This document shows positions 28,963-37,623 of a stretch of 64,000 nucleotides of DNA, one piece after another (within the stretch, counting starts at the first letter, position 1; each line of letters begins with the position of its first letter). The stretch is from an uncultured bacterium (GTDB taxonomy: Bacteria; Cyanobacteriota; Vampirovibrionia; Gastranaerophilales; Gastranaerophilaceae), in NCBI GenBank assembly GCA_900319365.1, contig ONOE01000001.1, positions 62,001 to 126,000 of the forward strand, in the 5' to 3' direction. The notes beneath the pieces are model-generated. The model ran no database searches, had not been told where the DNA came from, and saw nothing but the letters and a program-made list of their open reading frames with translations. Both the position numbers and the translations under genes were made by a program.

Positions 28963-29835
28963 TTATTCGCCCAAATTGATTTGAGAGAATTGTACGATTT
29001 TATTTTTACCGCGCTTTTTAGCATTATACAAAGCGTGTTCGGCATAACGAATTATTGTATTTGCATCTTCTTCCGTATCGGGCAGACAAGGGAATGTAGC
29101 AATGCCGCCTGAAATTGTAACAGGATGTCTTTCTTCTTCACCTGCAGGAATAAATTCCATACGTTCAACTTCTTTTCTGAATCTTTCTGCAAATAAGAAT
29201 GCATTATCTTCAGAAGTGTTCGGAAGAACAACAACAAATTCTTCGTCGCCGTATCTTGTTAAAATATCTTCTTTTCTAATAACCTGTCTTAACTTGTCTG
29301 CGATTGATTTTAATAAAACATCGCCCCACTCGTAACCGTAAATATCGTTTACCGCTTTGAAAAAGTCTAAGTCAAACAAAAGCAGCGATAACGGTGTTCC
29401 GTATCTTTTTGCTCTTGAAATTTCCTGTTCCATACGTTCAAGCAGATATTTTCTGTTATGCAATCCCGTTAACTCATCGGTTACGGACAGATTTTTCAAT
29501 TTTTCTCTAAGCTCTTTGATTTTGAGCATATTTTTTGTTCTTACAATTAATTCCTGTTTATCAACGGGAGTTTTAATATAATCAAATGCAACGGAACGAA
29601 CTGTTGCACCTTTGAATGTCTCCCCGATAAAAAGAATGGGATATTTAAACTTTGTAACGGCAAGAACATCTTTTACATTCGGAACATCTTCAATGATTAC
29701 AACTCCGGGGTTTAAGGTTTCATAATCCTTTAAGTTCTGCGCCGCTTCAATTCTTATATTAGCATCTTCCAAACCCGATAACATATCAGCGATTTGTGAA
29801 GTTTTCTTCGTAGAATAAATTATAACATTTTTCAT
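28963..29835 (-). CDS. Receiver-like plus GGDEF-family protein with a GDEEF active site
   Basis: 290 residues from the ATG at 29835 (GGGAGAG upstream). Residues ~1-105 resemble a receiver domain without an obvious phospho-Asp. A coiled linker leads to a GGDEF domain from SVTDELTGLHNR. The metal-binding FDLDFFKAVND is intact and the inhibitory-site RKED lies five residues before the signature, but the signature itself reads RYGDEEF rather than RYGGDEF. Activity as a diguanylate cyclase is therefore uncertain. Upstream lies a 9-bp inverted repeat. Confidence 0.8.
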   Translation of the reverse strand: MKNVIIYSTKKTSQIADMLSGLEDANIRIEAAQNLKDYETLNPGVVIIEDVPNVKDVLAVTKFKYPILFIGETFKGATVRSVAFDYIKTPVDKQELIVRTKNMLKIKELREKLKNLSVTDELTGLHNRKYLLERMEQEISRAKRYGTPLSLLLFDLDFFKAVNDIYGYEWGDVLLKSIADKLRQVIRKEDILTRYGDEEFVVVLPNTSEDNAFLFAERFRKEVERMEFIPAGEEERHPVTISGGIATFPCLPDTEEDANTIIRYAEHALYNAKKRGKNKIVQFSQINLGE

Positions 29836-29889
29836 AACTCTCTCCCATCTATAAATTATCATACAGGGGATTTACAGGCAAAAATGTTA

Positions 29890-29914
29890 CAATTGTTAAG
29901 TGAAATAACAATTG
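29890..29914. promoter_or_regulatory. Inverted repeat upstream of the GGDEF gene
   Basis: CAATTGTTA-7nt-TAACAATTG, perfect arms, 55-79 nt before the start codon. Its place fits an operator or activator site; no factor is identified. Confidence 0.4.
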
Positions 29915-29965
29915 CTCAAGACTGAATTTTAAAAATCCGACCTCTCATTATGTATCAGAATAGGG

Positions 29966-30718
29966 CTATTTTAAAAGATTTTCCAATCCGTAAGTGAAAT
30001 CGTTTTTATCATATACATGGTGTAAAGCCATCATAATCCCCGGCATATAGCATTTTCTGTCTGAAGAATCATGTCTTATTTTAAAAGTTTGACCGTCAGA
30101 ACCGAAAATCACCTCTTGAGATGCCATAAACCCCGGCATTCTGACAGAATGTATCTGAATATCAGAATATGACGTTCCGCCTCTTGAACCTTGAATGGTT
30201 TCTGTTTCGGGGCAATTCCCGTTTTTAAAACTGTCTTTTGCTTTTGACATCATTAAAGCCGTTTTTATTGCCGTACCTGATGGGGCATCTTTTTTCTGAT
30301 TGTGGTGAAATTCAATAATTTCTGCATTATCAAAATATTTTGCTGCAATTTGCGCAAACATCATCATTAAAACAGCACCCGTTGAAAAATTCGGCGCAAT
30401 AAAGCAGCCGGTATTATTGGATTTTGACAAATCCTGCAAGGTGTTTATCTGCTCATCAGATAACCCTGTTGTGCCTATTACGATTTTTATTCCATGAGTA
30501 AGGCAATATTTAGCATTTTCAAAAATAGATTTAGGCTGCGTAAAATCAATCAGCACATCAATTTTCTGCTCTTTTGAAGCCCCATCTATCGTTTTGTAAA
30601 CGCCGTCGCCTGCTATATCAATCTTTGCAACAAGTTCGGCACCGTTTTCATTTTCTACGGCATTACAAACTTCTTTGCCCATTTTTCCGTTTGCACCGCA
30701 AACCGCAACATTAATCAT
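29966..30718 (-). CDS. dapB: 4-hydroxy-tetrahydrodipicolinate reductase
   Basis: 250 residues. DapB reduces 4-hydroxy-tetrahydrodipicolinate with NAD(P)H in the lysine/diaminopimelate pathway. The N-terminal dinucleotide fold reads VAVCGANGKMGKEV. The signature EIIEFHHNQKKDAPSGTA near residue 140 holds the catalytic His-His and Lys. The C-terminal GSRGGTSYSDIQIHSVRMPG is typical. It starts 2 nt after the pentapeptide-repeat gene stops. Confidence 0.95.
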   Translation of the reverse strand: MINVAVCGANGKMGKEVCNAVENENGAELVAKIDIAGDGVYKTIDGASKEQKIDVLIDFTQPKSIFENAKYCLTHGIKIVIGTTGLSDEQINTLQDLSKSNNTGCFIAPNFSTGAVLMMMFAQIAAKYFDNAEIIEFHHNQKKDAPSGTAIKTALMMSKAKDSFKNGNCPETETIQGSRGGTSYSDIQIHSVRMPGFMASQEVIFGSDGQTFKIRHDSSDRKCYMPGIMMALHHVYDKNDFTYGLENLLK

Positions 30719-30720
30719 AA

Positions 30721-31260
30721 TTAATATTCTCCATCACTTTTTATAGGAGCATCATCTTCATCTTTCAATGCCGACAAATCATCAGAATATGCGGGATTAA
30801 AATCTTCAGGCAGCATATCATTATCAGGCCATCTTGTATCGTTATCAAAACGAGATGAGGGCAAATTTTCACTTGAAGATAAATCTGAATTTGACAAATC
30901 TGTTTCGGATAAGATGCACCCTGCCATATCCGTTCCCGCAAAAGTTGAATATGTCATTTGCGCATAACTGCAATCAGCACCCGTTAAAAGTGCATCGGTA
31001 AAATCGCATTCAACAATTGATGCTCTTGTAAAATCTACTGAAGTTAAATCCGCATCGGTAAAATTCACCAAAGACAATTCACTATCCGCAAAAGAACTCG
31101 AATTTAAATCTACACCTGAAAAATCTATTTCTTTGAGCACAATATTAGAAAAATCTACTTCACTCAAATCTATATCTTCTTTATCTTTTTTCCATTCGTT
31201 AAATTGTTCGGGGTTTCGCTCTATCAAGGACAATAATTCATCTTTTGTGTAATCAAGCAT
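30721..31260 (-). CDS. Pentapeptide-repeat protein
   Basis: 179 residues. From residue ~28 to 125 it carries about 18 A(D/N)LxX-type pentapeptides such as VDFSN, IDFSG, VDLNS, VNFTD, ADLTS and TDLSN, which should form a quadrilateral beta-helix. The N-terminus is helical and the C-terminus acidic and disordered. It has no signal peptide. It is co-transcribed with dapB (2-nt gap). AAGGAGA precedes the ATG. Pentapeptide proteins can mimic DNA or act as scaffolds; the role here is unknown. Confidence 0.85.
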   Translation of the reverse strand: MLDYTKDELLSLIERNPEQFNEWKKDKEDIDLSEVDFSNIVLKEIDFSGVDLNSSSFADSELSLVNFTDADLTSVDFTRASIVECDFTDALLTGADCSYAQMTYSTFAGTDMAGCILSETDLSNSDLSSSENLPSSRFDNDTRWPDNDMLPEDFNPAYSDDLSALKDEDDAPIKSDGEY

Positions 31261-31565
31261 TATTTGTTTCTCCTTAAAAAATATATATGCATGCGAATAA
31301 TATAATAGAACATCTTTTCCATTTAAGTCAATAGTAAAATCAAATTAATTTAGGAATTTAGAAGTTTTTTTATATACTAAGACAGTCTATAAGGGGATAA
31401 GTCTATTTATTAAAAGATACTGAGATACTAAGGCACTAGGGCACTAAGTAGGGTGCGCTTACCAGCGCACCATTTTAATTGTTGGGCAAGTATGCCCATC
31501 TTTCCTTTCCACCGATTTCTTAGTAAAGTACCTGTGTGGGCGAAAGTTAGTGGTACTACCCTGTT
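31261..31565. repeat. Gene-free spacer with REP-type inverted repeats
   Basis: 305 nt between two minus-strand units. It holds GGTGCGC-6nt-GCGCACC (31452-31471) and TGGGCA-AGTA-TGCCCA (31483-31498), preceded by short direct repeats of GGCACTA. These resemble widespread intergenic palindromes. No ORF. Confidence 0.5.
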
Positions 31566-32213
31566 TTAAACTATTTTATACTTCAAAGCTTTGAGGGCGG
31601 CTTGAAGTCGATCATCAACTTCTAACTTTTGCAAAATGCTTGCAACATGTGCTTTTGTAGTATTTACGCTTATTACAAGGCGTCTTGCAATTTCCATATT
31701 GCTGTAACCTTCAGTCATAAGTTTTAATATTTGCGCTTCACGGGCAGTTAAGTCGTAATTTTTATAATTTGTATCTTTTTCACCGATTTTTGTATTTGTA
31801 GTTGCCTGCAATACAATATGTGCAATGCTCGGGTCAAACCATGCAGCCCCTTCCGATACGGATTGAACGACCTGCACAAGTCTTTGCAAATTAATTTCTT
31901 TGGAGCAATACGCATTTGCACCTGCTTTTAAACTGTTTAAAACCTCTTTCTCATCATTATGAGATGTTAAAATAATAATCTTAACGTCAGGGTTAAGCGA
32001 GTGAATTTTTTGAGTGGTTTCTATGCCGTCCATTTTGGGCAAGCCTAAATCCATAATAACCAAATCTATTTTGTTGTTTTTAAATATATCAATTGCGCTT
32101 TCGCCTGTCGATGCTTCGTATATCGTGCCGATATAGTCAACATCTTCAAAAGCTGTTTTTAATCCGAAACGTGTAAGTTCATGATCTTCTACAATCAATA
32201 GATTTTTCTTCAT
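31566..32213 (-). CDS. NarL/LuxR-type response regulator
   Basis: 215 residues. The receiver domain has VEDHEL, the phospho-acceptor Asp in LVIMDLGLPKMDGIE near residue 56, ILTSHND and CSKEINL (Lys). The C-terminal LuxR HTH begins YDLTAREAQILKLMTEGYSN and ends HVASILQKLEVDDRLQAAL. It is the last gene of a three-gene operon with the TPR and HD-GYP-like genes; its start overlaps the TPR stop by 4 nt. No histidine kinase is nearby. Confidence 0.92.
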   Translation of the reverse strand: MKKNLLIVEDHELTRFGLKTAFEDVDYIGTIYEASTGESAIDIFKNNKIDLVIMDLGLPKMDGIETTQKIHSLNPDVKIIILTSHNDEKEVLNSLKAGANAYCSKEINLQRLVQVVQSVSEGAAWFDPSIAHIVLQATTNTKIGEKDTNYKNYDLTAREAQILKLMTEGYSNMEIARRLVISVNTTKAHVASILQKLEVDDRLQAALKALKYKIV

Positions 32214-33751
32214 AAATTCAGTTCCTTTTTAGCTAAGTCATAATCGGGATTAAGCTTCAAGCTGTGGGCAAAATTTTCGTTTGCTTCGGCAAGCATGCCT
32301 TTTCCTTTCATAACAAGTCCCAGATAATAATAGTATCTGCAATCACTTTCATTGATATATTTTACAACCCCGAGATAAGAAAGGGCTTTTTCAAAATTTT
32401 CTTTGTTTATAGCAAGTTTTGCCAAATCAATCCACGCATCGTAAAATCCGGGATTTATCGAAATTGCTTTTTTGATATATTCAAGTTCCCTGTCAGGTTC
32501 TAACAATGCCATTTGGTAATATGCCATGTATGATTTTGATGAAACTTTCAATATTTTTGAATAAATATCTTTGGCTTTTTGAGTTTCATTCAAAGTAAGG
32601 TATACATTGGCGAGTTTTAATTCGGCAGAATAATCTTCCGTTTTGCCTTGAGCTTTTTTATAATATTTTACCGCTTCGTTATAATTTTTGTTTCTATATG
32701 CGATATCGCCCAGAACTATCAAACTCGGAGCATTCTCTTTATCGATTTCCAAAGCTTTTAGAGCGTAACTCTGTGCTTTTTCATATTCTTTTGTATTGTA
32801 ATAAATTTTAGCAGTCAACGCATAAACATCTCTGTTTATGTTTTTCTTTCTGGAAATGGAAGTTTGAGTAACCCCAAGAGCCTTGTTATATTCTCCTTTG
32901 TCGTAATAGTAGTGAGCAAGGTGGTATTTCTTTTCATACTCGTTTTTTGCTGCTTTGTACATTGAATATTCTTTTGAAGAATGAAGTTCGTCATTAAATA
33001 CAACTGTTTTCATATCTTCGTTGCGCCAATCTTTAAAAAGTGCGGCAGAATCTTTGGGGTTAGAACTCTGTGCAAGGATTTCAGATTTTAATCTTTTGTA
33101 ATTTATATTTTTAGGATTTTTATTTATTGCATCATTTATATATTTTTGTGCCTGCTTTATATCGCCGTTTTTCTCCGAACCGAAAGCAAGAATATAGTTT
33201 GCGTAATCAGAATCCACCAAAAGAGAAGTTTGTTTTGATAATTCCGCAACGGCTTCTCTTGACTGATCATTATACATTATATTTGAATACATTTCCGCAA
33301 GATAAATCTGATCTTTTTGTGTTAAATCAGATGCGGGGAAATAAAAAGTTTTCACATCTTCATCAAGCAAAGAGGCAAGATTATCATCCTGAATTTTTGA
33401 CATTGCAAGTTCAGACAGGTTGAAAAACCCGATAGACGCCATTTCTTTGGTAAGCTGCATATAAATGTAGTCATTCGGAGTTACGCTGTCAATAAGCACT
33501 TTAAAATCCGAATATGATGAGCGGACATTGCTTTTCATATACTTATTCATTGCGATTAAATACTGATTTTTAACGGCATTTTTTGACAGACTGGCTTTCT
33601 TAAAATCAAATGAAGGTACTGTCATTTCCTGCTGATAAGTATTTGAATTTTTCTCAAGGGGGTTAACGGGAGCAATTCCCATATCAATTGAAAAACACGG
33701 ACTCGAAATAATTCCGAACGCAAATATCGATAATAATAATTTATTTTTCAT
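32210..33751 (-). CDS. Exported tetratricopeptide-repeat protein
   Basis: 513 residues with a signal peptide (NKLLLSIFAFGIISSPCFS; a Cys lies near the cleavage region) and about nine TPR units from residue ~150 on, for example VYALTAKIYYNTKEYEKAQS and PSLIVLGDIAYRNKNYNEAV. It is the middle gene of a signalling operon: it overlaps the HD-GYP-like gene by 11 nt and the NarL-type regulator by 4 nt. It may sense or scaffold on the outer side of the membrane. Confidence 0.82.
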   Translation of the reverse strand: MKNKLLLSIFAFGIISSPCFSIDMGIAPVNPLEKNSNTYQQEMTVPSFDFKKASLSKNAVKNQYLIAMNKYMKSNVRSSYSDFKVLIDSVTPNDYIYMQLTKEMASIGFFNLSELAMSKIQDDNLASLLDEDVKTFYFPASDLTQKDQIYLAEMYSNIMYNDQSREAVAELSKQTSLLVDSDYANYILAFGSEKNGDIKQAQKYINDAINKNPKNINYKRLKSEILAQSSNPKDSAALFKDWRNEDMKTVVFNDELHSSKEYSMYKAAKNEYEKKYHLAHYYYDKGEYNKALGVTQTSISRKKNINRDVYALTAKIYYNTKEYEKAQSYALKALEIDKENAPSLIVLGDIAYRNKNYNEAVKYYKKAQGKTEDYSAELKLANVYLTLNETQKAKDIYSKILKVSSKSYMAYYQMALLEPDRELEYIKKAISINPGFYDAWIDLAKLAINKENFEKALSYLGVVKYINESDCRYYYYLGLVMKGKGMLAEANENFAHSLKLNPDYDLAKKELNL

Positions 33752-35453
33752 TTTCGCCTCCGTCAGGTTGATTTAAATAATACCTGTTAAATAAATCAAT
33801 AACCTTTTGTTCTTTTGGCGACGGATTTTCAAGCGCCAGATAATTTCTTATATCGTACAAATTATGTTCTTTTAAAATCGGTAAATCGACCTCATCAATT
33901 TTACCGTTATATTCCGATAAAAAGACACCGACGATTTTATCGAGGGTAATTTTCAAAAACGAATCTACTAAATCAAGGTCAAAATGAGAACCTGCACCTT
34001 CCGAAATGATATTTAATACATTTTTTATGGGCATCTTGTCCCTGTAATGTCTTTTTGACGTAATCGCATCAAAGACATCCGCAACAGCCAAAATTCTGCC
34101 GCCGAGAGTGATTTCATCCCCTTTCAAATGTCTGTAATAACCTGTCCCGTCCCACTTTTCATGGTGAGAAGATGCCATTTCGGTAATTATCCTGAAATCA
34201 GGCGACATATTGAGTTTGTTTAAAATATTGTGGGTAATTCTGACATGCTCTTGAATATGTTTGTATTCTTCATCTGTCAGCTTGCCTTCTTTGCGCAAAA
34301 CGGAATCTCTTATGCCGATTTTGCCTATATCATGCAAAGTTGCGGCTTTTTCAAGCAAACTTTTATCTTTTGCATCCATACCGATTTCATCTGCAATAAG
34401 CCCCGAATACAATCTTACCCTTTTTGAATGACCTGCGGTAATCTTATCTCTGGCATCTACAGAGGTTGCTAAGGTATCAATGAAACTTTCAAACAAAAGT
34501 TTTTGTTCACGATACATTTGCAATTGTCTGTCAAATAACTGCGCATTTTCTAACGCAATACTTGCACTTCCGCCGATTGCTATAAGTAAATCTTCATCGT
34601 TTTTAGTAAATACGCCGTCAATTTTATTTAAGACCTGAAAAGCACCGATAATTTCATGGTTATTATTCATTATGGGCATACAAAGAATTGTTTTCGTATG
34701 ATACCCCGTGCTTTTATCAACTTCGGGGTTAAATCTTGAATCTGAATATGCATTGGTAATATTTACGGTTTCACCTGTTTGAACGACATATCCCGCAAGT
34801 CCTTTATCAGCAGGGAAACGAATTTCTTTATCCCCGACACCCAAAGCGACTTTTGACCATAATTCATTTGAATCCTTATCCCAAAGGAAAACCGTACATC
34901 TGTCAGCTTGCATTGCATTACGTGTTTCTTCTGCAATGACTTTTAACAGTTCGTCAATATCAGTCAATGCAGTAATTGAACGGCTTATTTTTACAAGCGA
35001 AACTAACGGATCTGTTTGGGTCGGCAACGAATAGTCCATTCCGTTTTGAAGTTGTTTAATTCTTGTATTAATTACATCAGACAGGTTATATTCGTCTTTT
35101 TGAGCAGCATATTTTAAAGCCGAATTATAATGAATTAATGCAACGTCTTTATTGTTCTCGGCAAAATTTATATTACCTTTTACAAATTCATTTATAAGTA
35201 GAGCAGTTATATCATCCGACTTTTGCGCCATAAAAGCACCGTCATCAGCAACAGAAACCCCTTTTTCATTTCCCAGAGAATAATTTATAAAAGCACTCAA
35301 GCTCAAAGATATCGAAATGCCCGACACATAATTGCTGTTGCGGGACAATTCATAAGCTTTGTCTATATACTTTTGAGCCTGTTCGTAATCTTTTTTGTCA
35401 AGATACGAAAGCCCTTGTTTTATCGTACTTTTTATATCTTCTATGCTGCCCAT
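33741..35453 (-). CDS. TPR-GAF-HD-GYP-like signalling protein
   Basis: 570 residues in three parts: short TPR-like helices (residues ~1-125), a GAF domain (~165-300, with ADRCTVFLWDKDSNELWS and TILCMPIMNNN), and an HD-GYP-type domain (~335-520). The metal ligands are present in LHDIGKIGI and SSHHEKWDGTGY. The GYP signature reads GYYRHLKGDEI, i.e. Pro is replaced by Tyr. HD-GYP proteins hydrolyse cyclic di-GMP; activity of this variant is uncertain. No membrane segment. It leads the operon with the TPR and NarL-type genes. Confidence 0.87.
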   Translation of the reverse strand: MGSIEDIKSTIKQGLSYLDKKDYEQAQKYIDKAYELSRNSNYVSGISISLSLSAFINYSLGNEKGVSVADDGAFMAQKSDDITALLINEFVKGNINFAENNKDVALIHYNSALKYAAQKDEYNLSDVINTRIKQLQNGMDYSLPTQTDPLVSLVKISRSITALTDIDELLKVIAEETRNAMQADRCTVFLWDKDSNELWSKVALGVGDKEIRFPADKGLAGYVVQTGETVNITNAYSDSRFNPEVDKSTGYHTKTILCMPIMNNNHEIIGAFQVLNKIDGVFTKNDEDLLIAIGGSASIALENAQLFDRQLQMYREQKLLFESFIDTLATSVDARDKITAGHSKRVRLYSGLIADEIGMDAKDKSLLEKAATLHDIGKIGIRDSVLRKEGKLTDEEYKHIQEHVRITHNILNKLNMSPDFRIITEMASSHHEKWDGTGYYRHLKGDEITLGGRILAVADVFDAITSKRHYRDKMPIKNVLNIISEGAGSHFDLDLVDSFLKITLDKIVGVFLSEYNGKIDEVDLPILKEHNLYDIRNYLALENPSPKEQKVIDLFNRYYLNQPDGGENEK

Positions 35454-35602
35454 TTAATTCAAAAACCTTTTTTCACATTTTACTACATTTTTGAGATTAA
35501 TTCAAAGCATTTACATATATTTAGGATAATTATATGATGGAAATTATTCTGGAAAATCATATAATAAAACTTACGAAAAACTATTTTAGGAGGATAAAAA
35601 AT

Positions 35603-36137
35603 ATGGCAGATACGCTGGAAACGTTAAAATGCCCCGCATAATTGCTCCGCATGCGGAGCAATTATGGAAAAAGTATTCATTCCCAAAGAAGGAATAAATA
35701 TAGACATCTGCTTAAACGGATGCGGCGGAATATTCTTTGATAACAGAGAATTTGACAAATTTAACGAAGCGAATGAAGATATTACGGTAATTGAAGAAAA
35801 GTATAAAAATAAAAATTTCAAGCCCGTAAATGAAAATGCCGTCAGGACATGTCCCGCATGCGGTTCAAAAATGGTCAAAAATACTTCTGCAATAAACGGC
35901 AAAGTATATGTTGATGATTGTTATGTTTGCGGCGGAAAGTTTCTTGATTATGGAGAACTGCTTAACATAAGAAAAGAATTTGCAACAGACGAAGAAAGAG
36001 GTAAAGCCGCAATGTCATATTTATTTAAGCAGGCAGGAAGCGAGATAGAACGTATGAATGCGGAAGCAGCCCAACGCAAACAAAACAGAAGCAATATGCA
36101 AAAGTTTGTCTATTCTTTGCTTGATATAAAAGAATAG
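35603..36137 (+). pseudogene. Two-zinc-ribbon (zf-TFIIB) protein gene broken by a 13-nt inverted duplication
   Basis: A strong AGGAGG precedes the ATG at 35603. The frame reads MADTLETLKCPA and then TAA. Removing 13 nt (35639-35651) joins it to CPACGAIMEKVFIPKEG and the 157-codon frame that continues to 36137. The restored protein (~174 residues) has two zf-TFIIB ribbons: CPACG...ICLNGCGGIFFDNREF and TCPACGSKM...CYVCGGKFLDYGEL. As it stands, translation could only restart at the ATG at 35664, which would lose the first Cys pair. Confidence 0.75.
35637..35666. repeat. Perfect 30-bp palindrome inside the zinc-ribbon gene
   Basis: CATAATTGCTCCGCA followed directly by its exact reverse complement. 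The right arm is the gene's own sequence; the left arm contains the 13 extra bases that break the frame. Confidence 0.85.
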
Positions 36138-36937
36138 TATACATTGACAAGTTCTTTGTAATAACCCGTATTTAAAAGTTCGTAAAATCTTTTATAACAA
36201 TTCGGCGCAAGTTCTTTTACGGCGGTTTCATCAATATACAAACCCTCGATAAACCTTGCAAAAAGTTCTGTCGGCTTTGTATAATATTTTTTCATTCTGT
36301 TAATTTTTGCACTCACCCTTGACTGTTTGCAGGTGCAGGATTTTAACCTTATATATGCACAAAACTCTTTGCTCATATCGGGAAAATCCTGTTCAAGATT
36401 ACTGATTGAATATAGTTTTGTTGTCTTGCCCAAGCCTCTTGATATTAATTGAACCCTGTCGTACTTCAAAAGATATTTCGCATCGGATTTTTTTATGTAT
36501 TTATCAAATTCTTTAAACTTTTTAGAACGTAAAAATTCGGGGTATTTGTTTTTTATAATGCTTTCATATTCGGAAATTTTTTCTTTCAAAATGCTTTTGT
36601 GCTGTAGAAGTCTTTCAAATTTTGAATTTTTATCGACAAAATTGGTAACTTTTAAAAGTTCATCTTTATAAAAATCCGATTTGTCATCATCAAACAAAAC
36701 CTCGATTGTTCCGCCCGTTCTTTCCATAAAAGGCTCAATATGCGCATGAATATAATGTGCAAATTCATGCAACAGGGTCGGAATAAGTCTGTCAGGCGAA
36801 ATATTTTTTGATATGTAAATTTTATTTCTCAGATAAAACCCCTGATTTCCTCTTGCTTTGGTTGAGGTAGAAACCTCAATTCCGAGGCTTTTTAAATATT
36901 TTATTAAATTTCTTGCCTGAATATCTGCTATTTTCAT
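36110..36937 (-). CDS. HExxH-motif putative metallopeptidase
   Basis: 275 residues from the ATG at 36937 (MKIADIQARNLIKYLKS). The motif HEFAH lies in LLHEFAHYIHAHIEPFME near residue 58, as in SprT or ImmA-type zincins, and PTELFARFIEGLY near the C-terminus may supply the third ligand. It shares the HEF.H form with the tandem pair at 1433 and 2307 but is otherwise different. There is no Shine-Dalgarno; TATAAT ends 6 nt before the ATG. The 3' end overlaps the convergent zinc-ribbon gene by 28 nt. The substrate is unknown. Confidence 0.6.
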   Translation of the reverse strand: MKIADIQARNLIKYLKSLGIEVSTSTKARGNQGFYLRNKIYISKNISPDRLIPTLLHEFAHYIHAHIEPFMERTGGTIEVLFDDDKSDFYKDELLKVTNFVDKNSKFERLLQHKSILKEKISEYESIIKNKYPEFLRSKKFKEFDKYIKKSDAKYLLKYDRVQLISRGLGKTTKLYSISNLEQDFPDMSKEFCAYIRLKSCTCKQSRVSAKINRMKKYYTKPTELFARFIEGLYIDETAVKELAPNCYKRFYELLNTGYYKELVNVYYSFISSKE

Positions 36938-36953
36938 AAAAAGATTATAAAAT

Positions 36954-36995
36954 AAAAAACAGCGATACAAAATAATAATGCATCGCTGTTTTTTT
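36954..36995 (-). terminator. Terminator of the rubredoxin gene
   Basis: AAAAAACAGCGAT-15nt-ATCGCTGTTTTTT, a 13-bp stem with T runs, 17 nt beyond the rubredoxin stop. Confidence 0.8.
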
Positions 36996-37011
36996 ATTTT
37001 CAGTTACAAAT

Positions 37012-37149
37012 TTAAGCTTTTTCAAACTGGTCTTTTCCGACACCGCAAAGGGGGCAAACCCAATCTTCGGGCAAATCTTCAAAAGCTACATCATCGTTTT
37101 CAGCAGGGTCATAAACATAACCGCATACCGTACATACCCATTTTTCCAT
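37012..37149 (-). CDS. Rubredoxin
   Basis: 45 residues. [10 protein letters not shown] and [11 protein letters not shown] supply the four Cys ligands of the single iron, in the usual Cx2C...Cx2C spacing, and [10 protein letters not shown] is the family signature. Rubredoxins carry electrons to oxygen- and peroxide-reducing enzymes in anaerobes. A Shine-Dalgarno AAAGGA precedes the ATG and a terminator follows, so it is its own transcript. Confidence 0.95.
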   Translation of the reverse strand: MEKWVCTVCGYVYDPAENDDVAFEDLPEDWVCPLCGVGKDQFEKA

Positions 37150-37272
37150 AAGAAAATCCTTTCTTTTAATTATAACAAAAATTATTATACAAAAATAAAT
37201 TTAAGATGTAAATACGACATTACGATAAAATATACAAATAATTACAGCTTTATATTGTGTTATAATAAAATT

Positions 37273-37623
37273 ATGTTACCAAAACGATATCGGCTGAAAA
37301 AAAGAGCGGCATTCAAAGCTACTTACAGAGTTAAACATTGCGCACATTGCGGCGGAATTACTTTGTTTGCGGGGATTGAGAAAAAAGAAGATACCCCCAC
37401 AAAAGTCGGATTTGTCGTAAGTAAAAAAGTTCATAAAAGGGCTGTTAAAAGAAACCGCTTAAAACGCCTTATGAGAGAAAGTTACAGACTTTTATTAAAA
37501 GAAAATAATTTGTACAATTCTCAAAAGTATTTATCGCTTATTTTTGTCGGAAGTGAAAAAGCTCTGGGAAAAACATTTAACGAAATAAAAAATTCCGTTA
37601 AAACTGCATTAGAGAGGTTGTAA
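37273..37623 (+). CDS. rnpA: Ribonuclease P protein component
   Basis: 116 residues from the ATG at 37273 (MLPKRYRLKKRAAF). RnpA is the protein cofactor of RNase P, which matures tRNA 5' ends. The signature KVHKRAVKRNRLKRLMRESYR is intact (residues ~54-74, the RNR motif) and the length is usual. TATAAT lies 6 nt before the ATG, suggesting a leaderless message. rpmH, which normally precedes rnpA, is not here. The next gene starts with no gap. Confidence 0.95.
   Translation: MLPKRYRLKKRAAFKATYRVKHCAHCGGITLFAGIEKKEDTPTKVGFVVSKKVHKRAVKRNRLKRLMRESYRLLLKENNLYNSQKYLSLIFVGSEKALGKTFNEIKNSVKTALERL

Noticed and set aside
35664..36137. Intact 157-residue gene starting at 35664
   Set aside because: The first Cys pair of the zinc ribbon and the strong Shine-Dalgarno lie upstream, in a frame restored by removing 13 nt, so this is a broken longer gene.
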